Positions 52,354 to 60,570 of a DNA stretch of 64,000 bases are shown here, in pieces. The notes below the pieces were generated by a model that was given only the letters and a program-made list of their open reading frames with translations, was not told where the DNA came from and did not search any database. The position numbers and the translations under genes are program-made. Every line of letters starts with the position of its first letter. Position 1 is the first letter of the stretch. The stretch is from Halocynthiibacter sp049608145 (GTDB lineage: Bacteria > Pseudomonadota > Alphaproteobacteria > Rhodobacterales > Rhodobacteraceae): NCBI RefSeq assembly GCF_049608145.1, contig NZ_JBMYXF010000005.1, positions 1-64,000 on the forward strand, given 5' to 3'.

Positions 52354-53529
52354 TTACAGGCGTTCAATCGCCAGTGCGATGCCCTGACCGCCGCCGATGC
52401 ACATGGTGATCAGCGCGCGTTTTCCGTTGATACGTTCCAGTTCGTACATCGCTTTGATGGTGATGATCGCCCCGGTTGCCCCGACGGGGTGGCCAAGTGC
52501 AATTGCGCCGCCATTTGGGTTTACCTTTGCCGGATCAAGGCCCAGTTCTTTGTTCACGGCAATCGCTTGGGCTGCGAAGGCTTCGTTGCTTTCGATCACG
52601 TCAAAATCAGAACCCGTCAGACCCGTTTTTTCAAACAGTTTTTGAACGGCGGGCACTGGGCCAATGCCCATCACTTCTGGGCGCACCCCCGCGTGGGCAT
52701 AGCCAAGAATACGCGCCTTTGGTTTAAGGCCCGCGCGTTCGGCAGCATCTGCCGTTGCCAGAACCATCGCTGCTGCACCGTCATTGATGCCGGACGCATT
52801 GCCCGCAGTCACCATGCCGTCTTTCTTGAAGGCTGGGCGCAGACCTGCGAGGGCGTCAGCTGATGTGGCTTTCGGGTGTTCATCCGTGTCAAATGGCACC
52901 ATGTCACGTTTTACGCGTACATCAATTGGGGCGATCTGGCTGGTGAAATGGCCTGCTTCGATTGCGGCCTGGGCGCGGGACTGGCTGGACAGGGCGAATG
53001 TATCCATGTCCAGACGGGTGACGTCGTGTTCCCCCGCAACATTTTCTGCAGTAATGCCCATATGACCGCTGCCAAAGGGGCAGTTCAGCGTGCCAAGCAT
53101 CATATCAAGAGACGTCACATCCCCCATTTTCTGACCAAAGCGGGCGGCCGGCATAATGTAAGGGGCGCGCGACATGCTTTCGGCACCACCGGCCAGGGCA
53201 AATTCGGCATCACCTAGAATCAAGGACTGATATGCAGATACAATTGCCTGTGCGCCTGATCCGCACAAACGGTTCACATTCATCGCGGGCACACTGTCAG
53301 GTACGCCGGCCCCCATGGCCGAGACGCGCGCCAGATACATGTCTTTGGGTTCTGTGTTGATCACATTGCCATACACCACATGACCGATTTGCGCGCCATC
53401 AACGCCCGAACGTTCCAGTGCAGCTTTGGCCACATGTGTGCCAAGGTCAGTAGGGGTCAGTGCGGCAAGGCTGCCACCAAATGTGCCGATTGCTGTACGT
53501 GCGCCGTCAAGAATTACGATATCTGTCAT
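52354..53529 (-). CDS. Acetyl-CoA acetyltransferase (thiolase)
   Basis: A 391-residue thiolase. The acylated cysteine is in NRLCGSGAQAIVSA (near residue 90), the catalytic His in GGAIALGHPVGATGA, and the second Cys in CIGGGQGIALAIERL. The sequence fits the biosynthetic/degradative acetoacetyl-CoA type (PhaA/AtoB) rather than the longer FadA. It could split acetoacetyl-CoA derived from the homogentisate pathway nearby or make it for polyhydroxybutyrate. Confidence 0.94.
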   Translation of the reverse strand: MTDIVILDGARTAIGTFGGSLAALTPTDLGTHVAKAALERSGVDGAQIGHVVYGNVINTEPKDMYLARVSAMGAGVPDSVPAMNVNRLCGSGAQAIVSAYQSLILGDAEFALAGGAESMSRAPYIMPAARFGQKMGDVTSLDMMLGTLNCPFGSGHMGITAENVAGEHDVTRLDMDTFALSSQSRAQAAIEAGHFTSQIAPIDVRVKRDMVPFDTDEHPKATSADALAGLRPAFKKDGMVTAGNASGINDGAAAMVLATADAAERAGLKPKARILGYAHAGVRPEVMGIGPVPAVQKLFEKTGLTGSDFDVIESNEAFAAQAIAVNKELGLDPAKVNPNGGAIALGHPVGATGAIITIKAMYELERINGKRALITMCIGGGQGIALAIERL

Positions 53530-53628
53530 TGGGGGATCCTCCGAAAGTGGTTGCCCCCTGTCTAGGGTCTGATGGCGAGGTGAAAAGTATTACGCTTCGT
53601 CACGTGCTTTGGAACGCTGCGGCGGTGC

Positions 53629-54069
53629 TTACAATGATCGTTTTGCCAGCAGGGCCAGCTGTTGTTTCATTTGCTGTGCATTGTCGCCCAGTTCGGCCAT
53701 CAGTTCAGCTTGGTAAGCATTCGCAAGTGGGGTGATTTGCGCCACAATATTACGCCCCTGATCGGTCAAGGTCAGTTCCAGCAGGCGGCGATCTGTAGGG
53801 TGGGCGCGTTTGTGGATCAATCCGCGATCTTCCAGACGGCTGGCGGCGCGGCTTATTTTCGATTTATCCATATCGACACGCTGGTGAATTTCACGCACAG
53901 ACACCGTGCCAGATGCGCTGAGATGGGCCAGAACACGCCAGTCCGGCACCGTCAGGCCAAAGCGTTCGCGATATTCCTTTTCGAACCGGCGTGAAACACG
54001 GGTTGATGCAACAGCAAGCTGGTAGGGCAGGAAGTCTTCTAAGATAAAGTGAGGTATGGGTTCAGACAT
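53629..54069 (-). CDS. MarR family transcriptional regulator
   Basis: A 146-residue winged-helix regulator: dimerisation helices at both ends, a helix-turn-helix at about 55-85 (VSVREIHQRVDMDKSKISRA, cited in part) and the wing RAHPTDRRLLELTLT. It is upstream of and on the same strand as the thiolase. MarR proteins bind short palindromes and respond to aromatic compounds, so the palindrome in the hmgA promoter 1.1 kb away is a possible target. That link is inference. Confidence 0.93.
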   Translation of the reverse strand: MSEPIPHFILEDFLPYQLAVASTRVSRRFEKEYRERFGLTVPDWRVLAHLSASGTVSVREIHQRVDMDKSKISRAASRLEDRGLIHKRAHPTDRRLLELTLTDQGRNIVAQITPLANAYQAELMAELGDNAQQMKQQLALLAKRSL

Positions 54070-54276
54070 TCTTGTTATTTTCTTTGCTCTTCTTCAGATG
54101 TGGGTGAATATCCCCGCATCTCAGGGCAAGTATAACAGCTAACAGGTCGAAAACCAATAAAGAGGAAAACCAGGGAGAGCTGAGAAAAAGGTCTTGCTGA
54201 TGAAAAGTATTGCCCCGAAAGGCGGCTCTCCCCTTAAAAGTGCAGTATCGCAACCTGGCTGAATGTGTGAGTTGTG

Positions 54277-54310
54277 TTACGTGAGTAACGCGATATTTTA
54301 CGCGAATAAC
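54277..54310 (+). promoter_or_regulatory. Two LytTR-type direct repeats upstream of the LytTR gene
   Basis: TTACGTGAGTAAC (54277-54289) and TTACGCGAATAAC (54298-54310) are direct copies differing at two positions and offset by exactly 21 bp, two helical turns. LytTR domains typically bind pairs of direct repeats at 21-22 bp spacing. The second copy ends 20 bases before the GTG start of a LytTR-domain gene, so autoregulation is likely. Confidence 0.65.
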
Positions 54311-54329
54311 ATTCTAAAGCAGGTGGGCT

Positions 54330-55133
54330 GTGTCTAGGAACCTTTCGATTGCCGACTTTAATATCAACTGGGATCACAAACTTATTGTGACCGGGCTTTC
54401 TGTTGTTGTGTTGGCGACAACTGGTCCTTTCGGAACTTATGAATCCTTGTCTTTGCTGCCAAGGTTTGCCTATTGGGCTGCTGCGGTGATTGGTGTGGGT
54501 CTGGTTATGAACCTGCTGGCGCTGTTTTCGTTGCGTGTGTCGTTCATCTGGAAGCAGCCTTGGTATATGCGCATGCTGATCTGGGTAATCGTTGGTGCGG
54601 TTCCTGGCACGTTGATAATGTCTTCGCTGGGTGTGATCTTTCTGGGGCATGACACATTGCTGCATGTGCCAATACATCGGTTGTATTTCAAACTATGTGT
54701 CATCAGCACGGCGATTGCTTTGGTTGATCTCCGGCCTTTCGCGATGGTGCATACACCCGTGTCTGTGCCACCTGAACAGATGGATCCCCCCGTAATTGTG
54801 TCCCCCGATCAGGCGCGGATTAGGCAGTTTCTAAACCAACTGAAGCCGGATCTCGGCAATGATGTGATCTCGATCTCGATCCAGGATCACTATCTTGATG
54901 TGACAACGACACAGGGCAGTGATCTGATCCATGGCCGTCTGTCGGATGCTGCGGAAAAATTGGAAAGCTTGCCTGGTGTGCGTTTGCACCGATCTCATTG
55001 GGCAGCCGTGGCCCATATTCAACGTTTGCATCGCCAGGGAACAGGGCACGTTGCCTGTCTGTCAGACGGGCGTGAGCTACCGGTCAGTCGCAGTCAGTTG
55101 CCTGATGTAAGATCGGCGTTGGGCTTGTCCTGA
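54330..55133 (+). CDS. Membrane-bound LytTR-domain DNA-binding regulator
   Basis: A 267-residue protein with four hydrophobic segments in residues 18-140 and a C-terminal LytTR domain (about 165-262): VISISIQDHYLDVTTTQGSD, then GVRLHRSHWAAVAHIQRLHR and LSDGRELPVSRSQLPDVR. There is no receiver domain, so sensing would be through the membrane part. The start is GTG at 54330 with AGGTGG just upstream. The 260-base space before it is AT-rich and carries two LytTR-type direct repeats. The gene is divergent from the MarR gene and upstream of the homogentisate operon. Confidence 0.88.
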   Translation: MSRNLSIADFNINWDHKLIVTGLSVVVLATTGPFGTYESLSLLPRFAYWAAAVIGVGLVMNLLALFSLRVSFIWKQPWYMRMLIWVIVGAVPGTLIMSSLGVIFLGHDTLLHVPIHRLYFKLCVISTAIALVDLRPFAMVHTPVSVPPEQMDPPVIVSPDQARIRQFLNQLKPDLGNDVISISIQDHYLDVTTTQGSDLIHGRLSDAAEKLESLPGVRLHRSHWAAVAHIQRLHRQGTGHVACLSDGRELPVSRSQLPDVRSALGLS

Positions 55134-55167
55134 AAACACATATTTTCGACCGTGTGGTCGGTTCATA

Positions 55168-55196
55168 TTGACTTCGTTGCATTTGCAACGATATGA
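55168..55196 (+). promoter_or_regulatory. Predicted hmgA promoter with palindrome filling the spacer
   Basis: TTGACT (55168-55173) and ATATGA (55191-55196) are separated by 17 bases. The spacer holds TCGTTGCAT and its mirrored half, a perfect 8-bp inverted repeat with a 2-base centre (55174-55191). A repressor bound there would directly block RNA polymerase. A second 5-bp inverted repeat, CGACC/GGTCG, lies just upstream at 55147-55160. Confidence 0.55.
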
Positions 55197-55239
55197 AGGA
55201 GGCAAGTCAATTAATGCATTCTGTGGTTGGGAGGCCCTG

Positions 55240-56592
55240 ATGACACAGCAAACCCGTATGAATATTGCCCCTTCTCTGCCTGGCGCACATGAAGGTTACA
55301 TGCCTGGATTCGGCAATGATTTCGAAACCGAGGCCCTGCCAGATGCATTGCCGCAAGGTATGAACAGCCCGCAGAAATGTAACTATGGTCTCTATGGTGA
55401 ACAGTTGACGGGCACGGCCTTTACCGCCCCCAGCCACCAGAACGAGCGTACCTGGTGTTATCGCATTCGACCATCCGTAAAGCATTCTGCGCGGTACGAA
55501 AAAATCGACATGCCATATTGGAAGTCCGCGCCAAATGTGGATCCTGATGTGATCTCGCTTGGTCAGTACCGTTGGGATCCTGTGCCGCATTCTGATGAAA
55601 AACTGACCTTCGTAACAGGCATGCGCACCATGACCACGGCGGGGGATGTGAACACCCAAGTTGGCATGGCGACACATGTGTATCTGGCGACCGAAACCAT
55701 GGAAGATGATTACTTCTTCTCGGCTGATTCTGAGATCTTGGTCGTGCCGCAAGACGGTGTTCTGCGGTTTTACACCGAACTGGGCATTCTGGACGTGGCC
55801 CCACAGGAAATCGCGATCATCCCGCGTGGGCTTTTGTACCGTGTTGAGGTGGTTGAAGGTCCTGCACGTGGTTTTGTTTGTGAAAACTACGGGCAGAAAT
55901 TTGAACTGCCAGGTCGTGGCCCGATTGGGGCGAATTGCATGGCGAACCGTCGTGATTTCAAATCACCTGTGGCCGCTTGGGAAGATCGCGAAGTGCCGTC
56001 TACCGTGACCATCAAATGGTGTGGTCAGTTCCATAAAACCCATATCAATCAATCCCCTCTGGATGTTGTGGCTTGGCATGGCAACTATGCGCCTGTGAAA
56101 TATGACCTGAAAACATACTGCCCCGTGGGTTCCATCCTATTTGATCACCCCGATCCGTCGATCTTTACCGTTTTGACCGCGCCATCCGGGCAGCCAGGCA
56201 CCGCGAACATTGATTTCGTGCTGTTCCGCGAACGTTGGATGGTCATGGAAGACACCTTCCGTCCGCCTTGGTACCACAAGAACATCATGTCCGAATTGAT
56301 GGGCAATATTTACGGTCAATATGATGCCAAACCACAGGGGTTCATCCCGGGTGGCGTGTCGCTTCACAACATGATGATCCCACATGGCCCGGACAATGAT
56401 GCGTTTGAAAAAGCCTCTAACACAGAGCTTGGGCCAGAAAAACTCGACAATACTATGTCGTTCATGTTCGAAACCCGCTTCCCGCAGCATATCACTGCCT
56501 TTGCCGCGAATGAGGCACCTTTGCAGGACGATTACATGAGCTGCTGGGACGAGATCGAGAAGAAATTCGACGGCACGCCTGGGAAAAAATAA
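55240..56592 (+). CDS. hmgA: Homogentisate 1,2-dioxygenase
   Basis: A 450-residue non-haem iron dioxygenase that opens the ring of homogentisate to maleylacetoacetate. Recognisable segments include PGFGNDFETEALPDALPQG, LYGEQLTGTAFTAP and, at the iron site, PPWYHKNIMSELMGNIYG and SLHNMMIPHGPD. The ATG at 55240 has GGGAGG five bases upstream; the frame extended to 55168 begins inside the predicted -35 box and is rejected. It heads an operon with maiA, fahA and a VOC protein. Confidence 0.96.
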   Translation: MTQQTRMNIAPSLPGAHEGYMPGFGNDFETEALPDALPQGMNSPQKCNYGLYGEQLTGTAFTAPSHQNERTWCYRIRPSVKHSARYEKIDMPYWKSAPNVDPDVISLGQYRWDPVPHSDEKLTFVTGMRTMTTAGDVNTQVGMATHVYLATETMEDDYFFSADSEILVVPQDGVLRFYTELGILDVAPQEIAIIPRGLLYRVEVVEGPARGFVCENYGQKFELPGRGPIGANCMANRRDFKSPVAAWEDREVPSTVTIKWCGQFHKTHINQSPLDVVAWHGNYAPVKYDLKTYCPVGSILFDHPDPSIFTVLTAPSGQPGTANIDFVLFRERWMVMEDTFRPPWYHKNIMSELMGNIYGQYDAKPQGFIPGGVSLHNMMIPHGPDNDAFEKASNTELGPEKLDNTMSFMFETRFPQHITAFAANEAPLQDDYMSCWDEIEKKFDGTPGKK

Positions 56593-56597
56593 ACGTG

Positions 56598-57227
56598 ATG
56601 AAGCTTTACAGTTATTGGCGTTCGACCACCTCCTTTCGTGTGCGCATTGCGTTGCACATGAAAGGTGTCGCGTTTGAAACCCTGCCGGTGGACCTGGTGA
56701 AGGGCGAACAGCGCGCGCAAGATTATCAGGCGATCAATCCCGGTAAGGGCGTGCCTGCGCTGGTGTTGGATGATGGTACGGTTCTAACGCAATCCTTGGC
56801 GATTTTGGACTACCTTGAACGTGTGTATCCAGAACCAGTCTTGCTGCCCGCTGATCCGATTGAACGCGCAAAGATGCAAGCGGCTGCGCACGCCATCGCC
56901 TTGGATGTTCACCCGGTGAATAACCTGCGTGTTGGCGGGCAGTTAAAGGCGCTGGGGCGCAGTCAAGACGAGGTCGTGACCTGGATGAATCATTGGATGA
57001 CAGAAGGCTTCACCGCCTTTCAATCCATGATCAAAACAGACACTAAATATGCCTTTTCTGATGTTCCTAGCCTTGCTGACGTCTGTCTTGTGGCGCAACT
57101 TTATAACGCCCATCGCTGGGGCACCGATATGAAACCCTTTGCGCGTCTGCTAGAGATTGAACAGGCCTGCTTGGCACTGCCCGCCTTTGATGCGGCGCGC
57201 CCTGAAAACCAGCCCGACGCGGGTTAA
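56598..57227 (+). CDS. maiA: Maleylacetoacetate isomerase
   Basis: A 209-residue zeta-class GST-fold enzyme that isomerises maleylacetoacetate to fumarylacetoacetate with glutathione. The N-terminal motif is YSYWRSTTSFRVRIAL, where the family usually has SSCS/SSxx before RVRIAL, and the glutathione-site NPGKGVPALVLDDGTVLTQS follows. The ATG at 56598 is preferred to the GTG three bases earlier. Five bases separate it from the hmgA stop. Confidence 0.94.
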   Translation: MKLYSYWRSTTSFRVRIALHMKGVAFETLPVDLVKGEQRAQDYQAINPGKGVPALVLDDGTVLTQSLAILDYLERVYPEPVLLPADPIERAKMQAAAHAIALDVHPVNNLRVGGQLKALGRSQDEVVTWMNHWMTEGFTAFQSMIKTDTKYAFSDVPSLADVCLVAQLYNAHRWGTDMKPFARLLEIEQACLALPAFDAARPENQPDAG

Positions 57228-57248
57228 GAACTTACTAAGGAAACGCGA

Positions 57249-58535
57249 ATGTCCGAACTGATGAAATCTTGGGTTGAAAGCGCCAATTCTGCTGATTGTC
57301 CCTTTCCCCTGAACAACCTGCCGTATGGCGTGTTTACCACTGGCGACGAAGACCCGCGTTGCGGCGTTGCCATTGGGGATATGATCCTTGATGTGGCCTA
57401 TCTGGAAGAAGAAGGCGTGATTGCCCTTGATGAAGATGGCGACGCGATGCTGGATCTGCCCTTTTGGAACGAAGTCATGGAGGCCGGTCGCGAGACCTGG
57501 GACGCCCTGCGCGCCCGCCTGATCGACATCCTATCTGCAGATGGCGATACTGTTCTGCGCGATGACGCCGACATGCGCGCCCGTGCCTTTGTGGCGATTT
57601 CTGATGCAGAAATGCACCTGCCGTTTGTCGTGTCCGAATACACGGATTTCTACGCGGGTAAACAACACGCGCAAAACATGGGTGCGATCCTGCGAGGCTC
57701 CCCTGATTTACCTGCGAACTGGCTGCATATTCCAATCGGATATAATGGCCGCGCGTCGTCCGTTGTGGTGTCCGGCACCGATATTCACCGCCCGCTGGGT
57801 CAAAGCAAAGCGCCAGATGCGGAAATGCCGTCTTTTGGTCCATGTAAACGTCTTGATATCGAACTTGAGATGGGCGCGATTGTTGGTACATCTTCCGAGA
57901 TGGGCCAACCGATCACCGTTGATCAGGCCGATGATATGATCTTTGGCTATGTCTTGCTGAACGATTGGTCCGCGCGTGACATTCAGGGCTGGGAATACCA
58001 GCCGCTTGGCCCATTTCAGGGCAAGGCTTTTGGCACATCCATCAGCCCTTGGATTGTGACTTCCGCCGCGTTAGAACCTTTTCGTACGGAAACGCCCGCC
58101 CGCGATAAGGAACTTTTGCCTTACCTGAAAGAAAGCAAACCGGGCCTGTTTGATATCGCGCTTGAGGTCACGATGCAGCCTGAAGGTGCCGACAAAGCGA
58201 CCACCGTGGCGCAGACCAACTACAGCCGCATGTATTATTCCGCAGCCCAGCAGCTGTGTCACCACGCCGTTGGTGGCGTGCCGATGAATGGCGGGGATCT
58301 GTTGGGATCCGGCACGATTTCCGGTCCAAATAAATCGGAATACGGATCCTTGATGGAACTGTCCTGGGCCGGTCGTGAACCCTTTACGCTTGATACCGGC
58401 GAGACGCGTACATTCATCGAAGATGGTGACACGCTGACCCTGAAAGGGGCCGCCAAAGGCAATGGCTATCAGATCGGTTTCGGTGATTGTGAAGGCAAAA
58501 TCTTGCCTGCGATCAAAGGTTTTCCGCAGGAATAG
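57249..58535 (+). CDS. fahA: Fumarylacetoacetase
   Basis: A 428-residue FAH-family hydrolase that splits fumarylacetoacetate to fumarate and acetoacetate, the last step of tyrosine/homogentisate breakdown. It has the small N-terminal domain (about 1-120) and the metal-binding catalytic domain with FVVSEYTDFYAGKQHAQNMG, ELEMGAIVG, GYVLLNDWSARDIQGWEYQP and KAFGTSISPW. It follows maiA by 21 bases with AAGGAAACG ahead of the ATG. The stop is TAG. Confidence 0.95.
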   Translation: MSELMKSWVESANSADCPFPLNNLPYGVFTTGDEDPRCGVAIGDMILDVAYLEEEGVIALDEDGDAMLDLPFWNEVMEAGRETWDALRARLIDILSADGDTVLRDDADMRARAFVAISDAEMHLPFVVSEYTDFYAGKQHAQNMGAILRGSPDLPANWLHIPIGYNGRASSVVVSGTDIHRPLGQSKAPDAEMPSFGPCKRLDIELEMGAIVGTSSEMGQPITVDQADDMIFGYVLLNDWSARDIQGWEYQPLGPFQGKAFGTSISPWIVTSAALEPFRTETPARDKELLPYLKESKPGLFDIALEVTMQPEGADKATTVAQTNYSRMYYSAAQQLCHHAVGGVPMNGGDLLGSGTISGPNKSEYGSLMELSWAGREPFTLDTGETRTFIEDGDTLTLKGAAKGNGYQIGFGDCEGKILPAIKGFPQE

Positions 58536-58541
58536 ACCCAC

Positions 58542-58910
58542 ATGAAGCTTCGCATTGACCATATCCAGCTTGCCATGCCGAAAGGTGAAGAGGCCCGTGC
58601 GCGTGCCTTCTGGCATGGTGTGTTGGGTCTTGTGGAGATCGAAAAACCCGCGTCCCTTCAGGGGCGTGGTGGGTGCTGGTTCCAACTGGACGGAACGGAA
58701 ATCCACCTTGGCGTGGAGGATGCGTTTTGCGCTGCAAAAAAGGCACACCCTTGTTTTGTGGTGGATGATCTTGCGTCGGTTGAGGCCAAGATCAAAGCTG
58801 CTGGCCACGTCATTAAATCAGATGCGCCGATTGCCGGGCGGGACCGTTTCTTTACGGAAGATCCCTTTGGCAATCGGCTTGAATTTATTGCGTTTGAGGT
58901 GGCGAAATGA
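58542..58910 (+). CDS. VOC (glyoxalase/bleomycin-resistance) family protein
   Basis: A 122-residue vicinal-oxygen-chelate fold protein with the beta-alpha-beta-beta-beta pattern and candidate metal ligands H7 (RIDHIQLAM), EIHLGVED and NRLEFIAFE. It is six bases after fahA, clearly part of the homogentisate operon, but its reaction is unknown; it may handle a side product of the pathway. Confidence 0.88.
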   Translation: MKLRIDHIQLAMPKGEEARARAFWHGVLGLVEIEKPASLQGRGGCWFQLDGTEIHLGVEDAFCAAKKAHPCFVVDDLASVEAKIKAAGHVIKSDAPIAGRDRFFTEDPFGNRLEFIAFEVAK

Positions 58911-58912
58911 CC

Positions 58913-59488
58913 TTATTGGATCGGCGCAATCGCCGCCTGCCAGTCTTTCACGACCTCAAGCGGATATGTCAGCATCATCACGTTCAGCGCCAAACCGTCG
59001 CGGATCATGAACATGGTGAAAACCTCGAATCCGATCACGATCAGCAGGCTTGCCCAGATCGGCAGACGTTTTGCCAACCAAAACCCAAGGATCATCGCGC
59101 CAATATCCGCCATGGAATTGACAACACTGTCCCCGAAATAATCGAGCGAAATCGTGACCGTGCGATAATGTTCAATCACGGCGGTGGTGTTTTCGGAAAT
59201 CTCCCAAGCGGCCTCAATCAGGGTGGCAATCAGCAGACGCCAGCCAAGGGGCATACGGCGGGCGACAAGCCACAAGAAACCAAAGAAGATAAAGCCGTGG
59301 ATCAGATGGCTGGGCGTGTACCAGTCGGTCAGGTGCTGGGATCCTTCAGAACTGAAGGTTTTACCCCACCAAAGTTTAACGGAGCCACATTTACAAATCG
59401 GCTCTCGCCCCATCCACAAAAGGATGGCGGCGGTGGCCAGAACAACAAGGGCGGTGAGAAGCAGGGGAATATGTTTTTTCTGTATCAT
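58913..59488 (-). CDS. DUF2585 (UPF0314) membrane protein
   Basis: A 191-residue inner-membrane protein with about five hydrophobic segments and the conserved CKCGSVKLWWG, DWYTPSHLIHGFIFFGFLWL and EAAWEISENTTAVIEHYRT motifs of DUF2585. The ATG at 59488 is chosen over a TTG at 59500. Function is unknown. It is convergent with the homogentisate operon, two bases from the VOC gene stop. Confidence 0.9.
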   Translation of the reverse strand: MIQKKHIPLLLTALVVLATAAILLWMGREPICKCGSVKLWWGKTFSSEGSQHLTDWYTPSHLIHGFIFFGFLWLVARRMPLGWRLLIATLIEAAWEISENTTAVIEHYRTVTISLDYFGDSVVNSMADIGAMILGFWLAKRLPIWASLLIVIGFEVFTMFMIRDGLALNVMMLTYPLEVVKDWQAAIAPIQ

Positions 59489-59540
59489 GGCGTCAATCAA
59501 TCACATGACCGAACGGTTGTAAAATAAGGAAATCCATACC

Positions 59541-60491
59541 ATGGCAAAAGCATTCGCATCCCAAGGGGACATGGAAGACAAGAACATCAGCTTCACTGAA
59601 ATCGGTGACGGGCTTTATGCGTTTACCGCCGAAGGAGACCCTAATTCAGGCGTTATCATCGGTGATGAAAGCGTCATGATCATCGAAGCACAGGCAACTC
59701 CACGTCTGGCAAGTAAGGTGATCGAAGAGGTTCGCAAGATCACTGACAAGCCGATTTCACATCTTGTTCTAACCCATTATCACGCTGTGCGCGTGTTGGG
59801 CGCGTCTGAATTTAACGCGCCACAAATCATCATGTCTGAAGATGCGCGTTCCATGGTTGTTGAACGTGGTCAGGAAGATTGGGACAGCGAATTTCAACGT
59901 TTCCCACGTCTGTTTCAGGGGCATGAAAGCATCCCTGGGCTGACCTGGCCGACCACCACTTTTGACGGCATGATGACCGTTTATCTTGGCAAGCGCCGCG
60001 TTGATATCATGCAGCTTGGCCGCGCACATACCGCTGGCGACGCCGTTGTTTGGGTGCCGGATGCTGAGGTGATGTTCACGGGTGACATCGTTGAATACCA
60101 TTCCGCTTGTTATTGTGGTGACGGTCACTTTGCCGATTGGGGCGACACACTTGATAACATTGCGTCGTTTGATCCGGTCTGTATTGCCCCTGGTCGCGGA
60201 GATGCGCTGGTCGGTCGTGAGATGGTCGAAGCCGCGATCGAGAACACCCGTGATTTTGTGGAAAGCACCTATCGCCCGGCTGCAAAAGTTGCTGCGCGTG
60301 GTGGTTCCCTAAAGGAAGCATGGGATGCGGTGCGCGCCGAATGTGACCCTAAATTTGCAGAATACGCGATTTATGAACACTGCTTGCCCTTTAACGTGGC
60401 CCGCGCATTTGACGAAGCCCGCGGCATTGACACCCCTCGCATTTGGACCGCGCAACGCGATCTGGACATGTGGGCAGATCTGCAAAGCTAA
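59541..60491 (+). CDS. MBL-fold metallo-hydrolase with altered first metal motif
   Basis: A 316-residue metallo-beta-lactamase-fold protein. The usual HxHxDH motif reads HYHAVR (residues 79-84), so the Asp and third His are missing. The downstream ligands remain recognisable in GRAHTAGDAVVW and MFTGDIVEYHSACYCGDGHFAD. From memory, the same altered motif occurs in related Rhodobacterales proteins, so it may be a family trait with one metal or a different function rather than damage. It precedes the FAD hydroxylase by 79 bases and probably belongs to the same aromatic operon. Confidence 0.87.
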   Translation: MAKAFASQGDMEDKNISFTEIGDGLYAFTAEGDPNSGVIIGDESVMIIEAQATPRLASKVIEEVRKITDKPISHLVLTHYHAVRVLGASEFNAPQIIMSEDARSMVVERGQEDWDSEFQRFPRLFQGHESIPGLTWPTTTFDGMMTVYLGKRRVDIMQLGRAHTAGDAVVWVPDAEVMFTGDIVEYHSACYCGDGHFADWGDTLDNIASFDPVCIAPGRGDALVGREMVEAAIENTRDFVESTYRPAAKVAARGGSLKEAWDAVRAECDPKFAEYAIYEHCLPFNVARAFDEARGIDTPRIWTAQRDLDMWADLQS

Positions 60492-60570
60492 GCCACTCTT
60501 CGTTGCCTTGCGGATGCGTTTCATTTGATGGGCGCCTGCAAGGCAACGAAAAGACACGCCGGAGAGAGAC

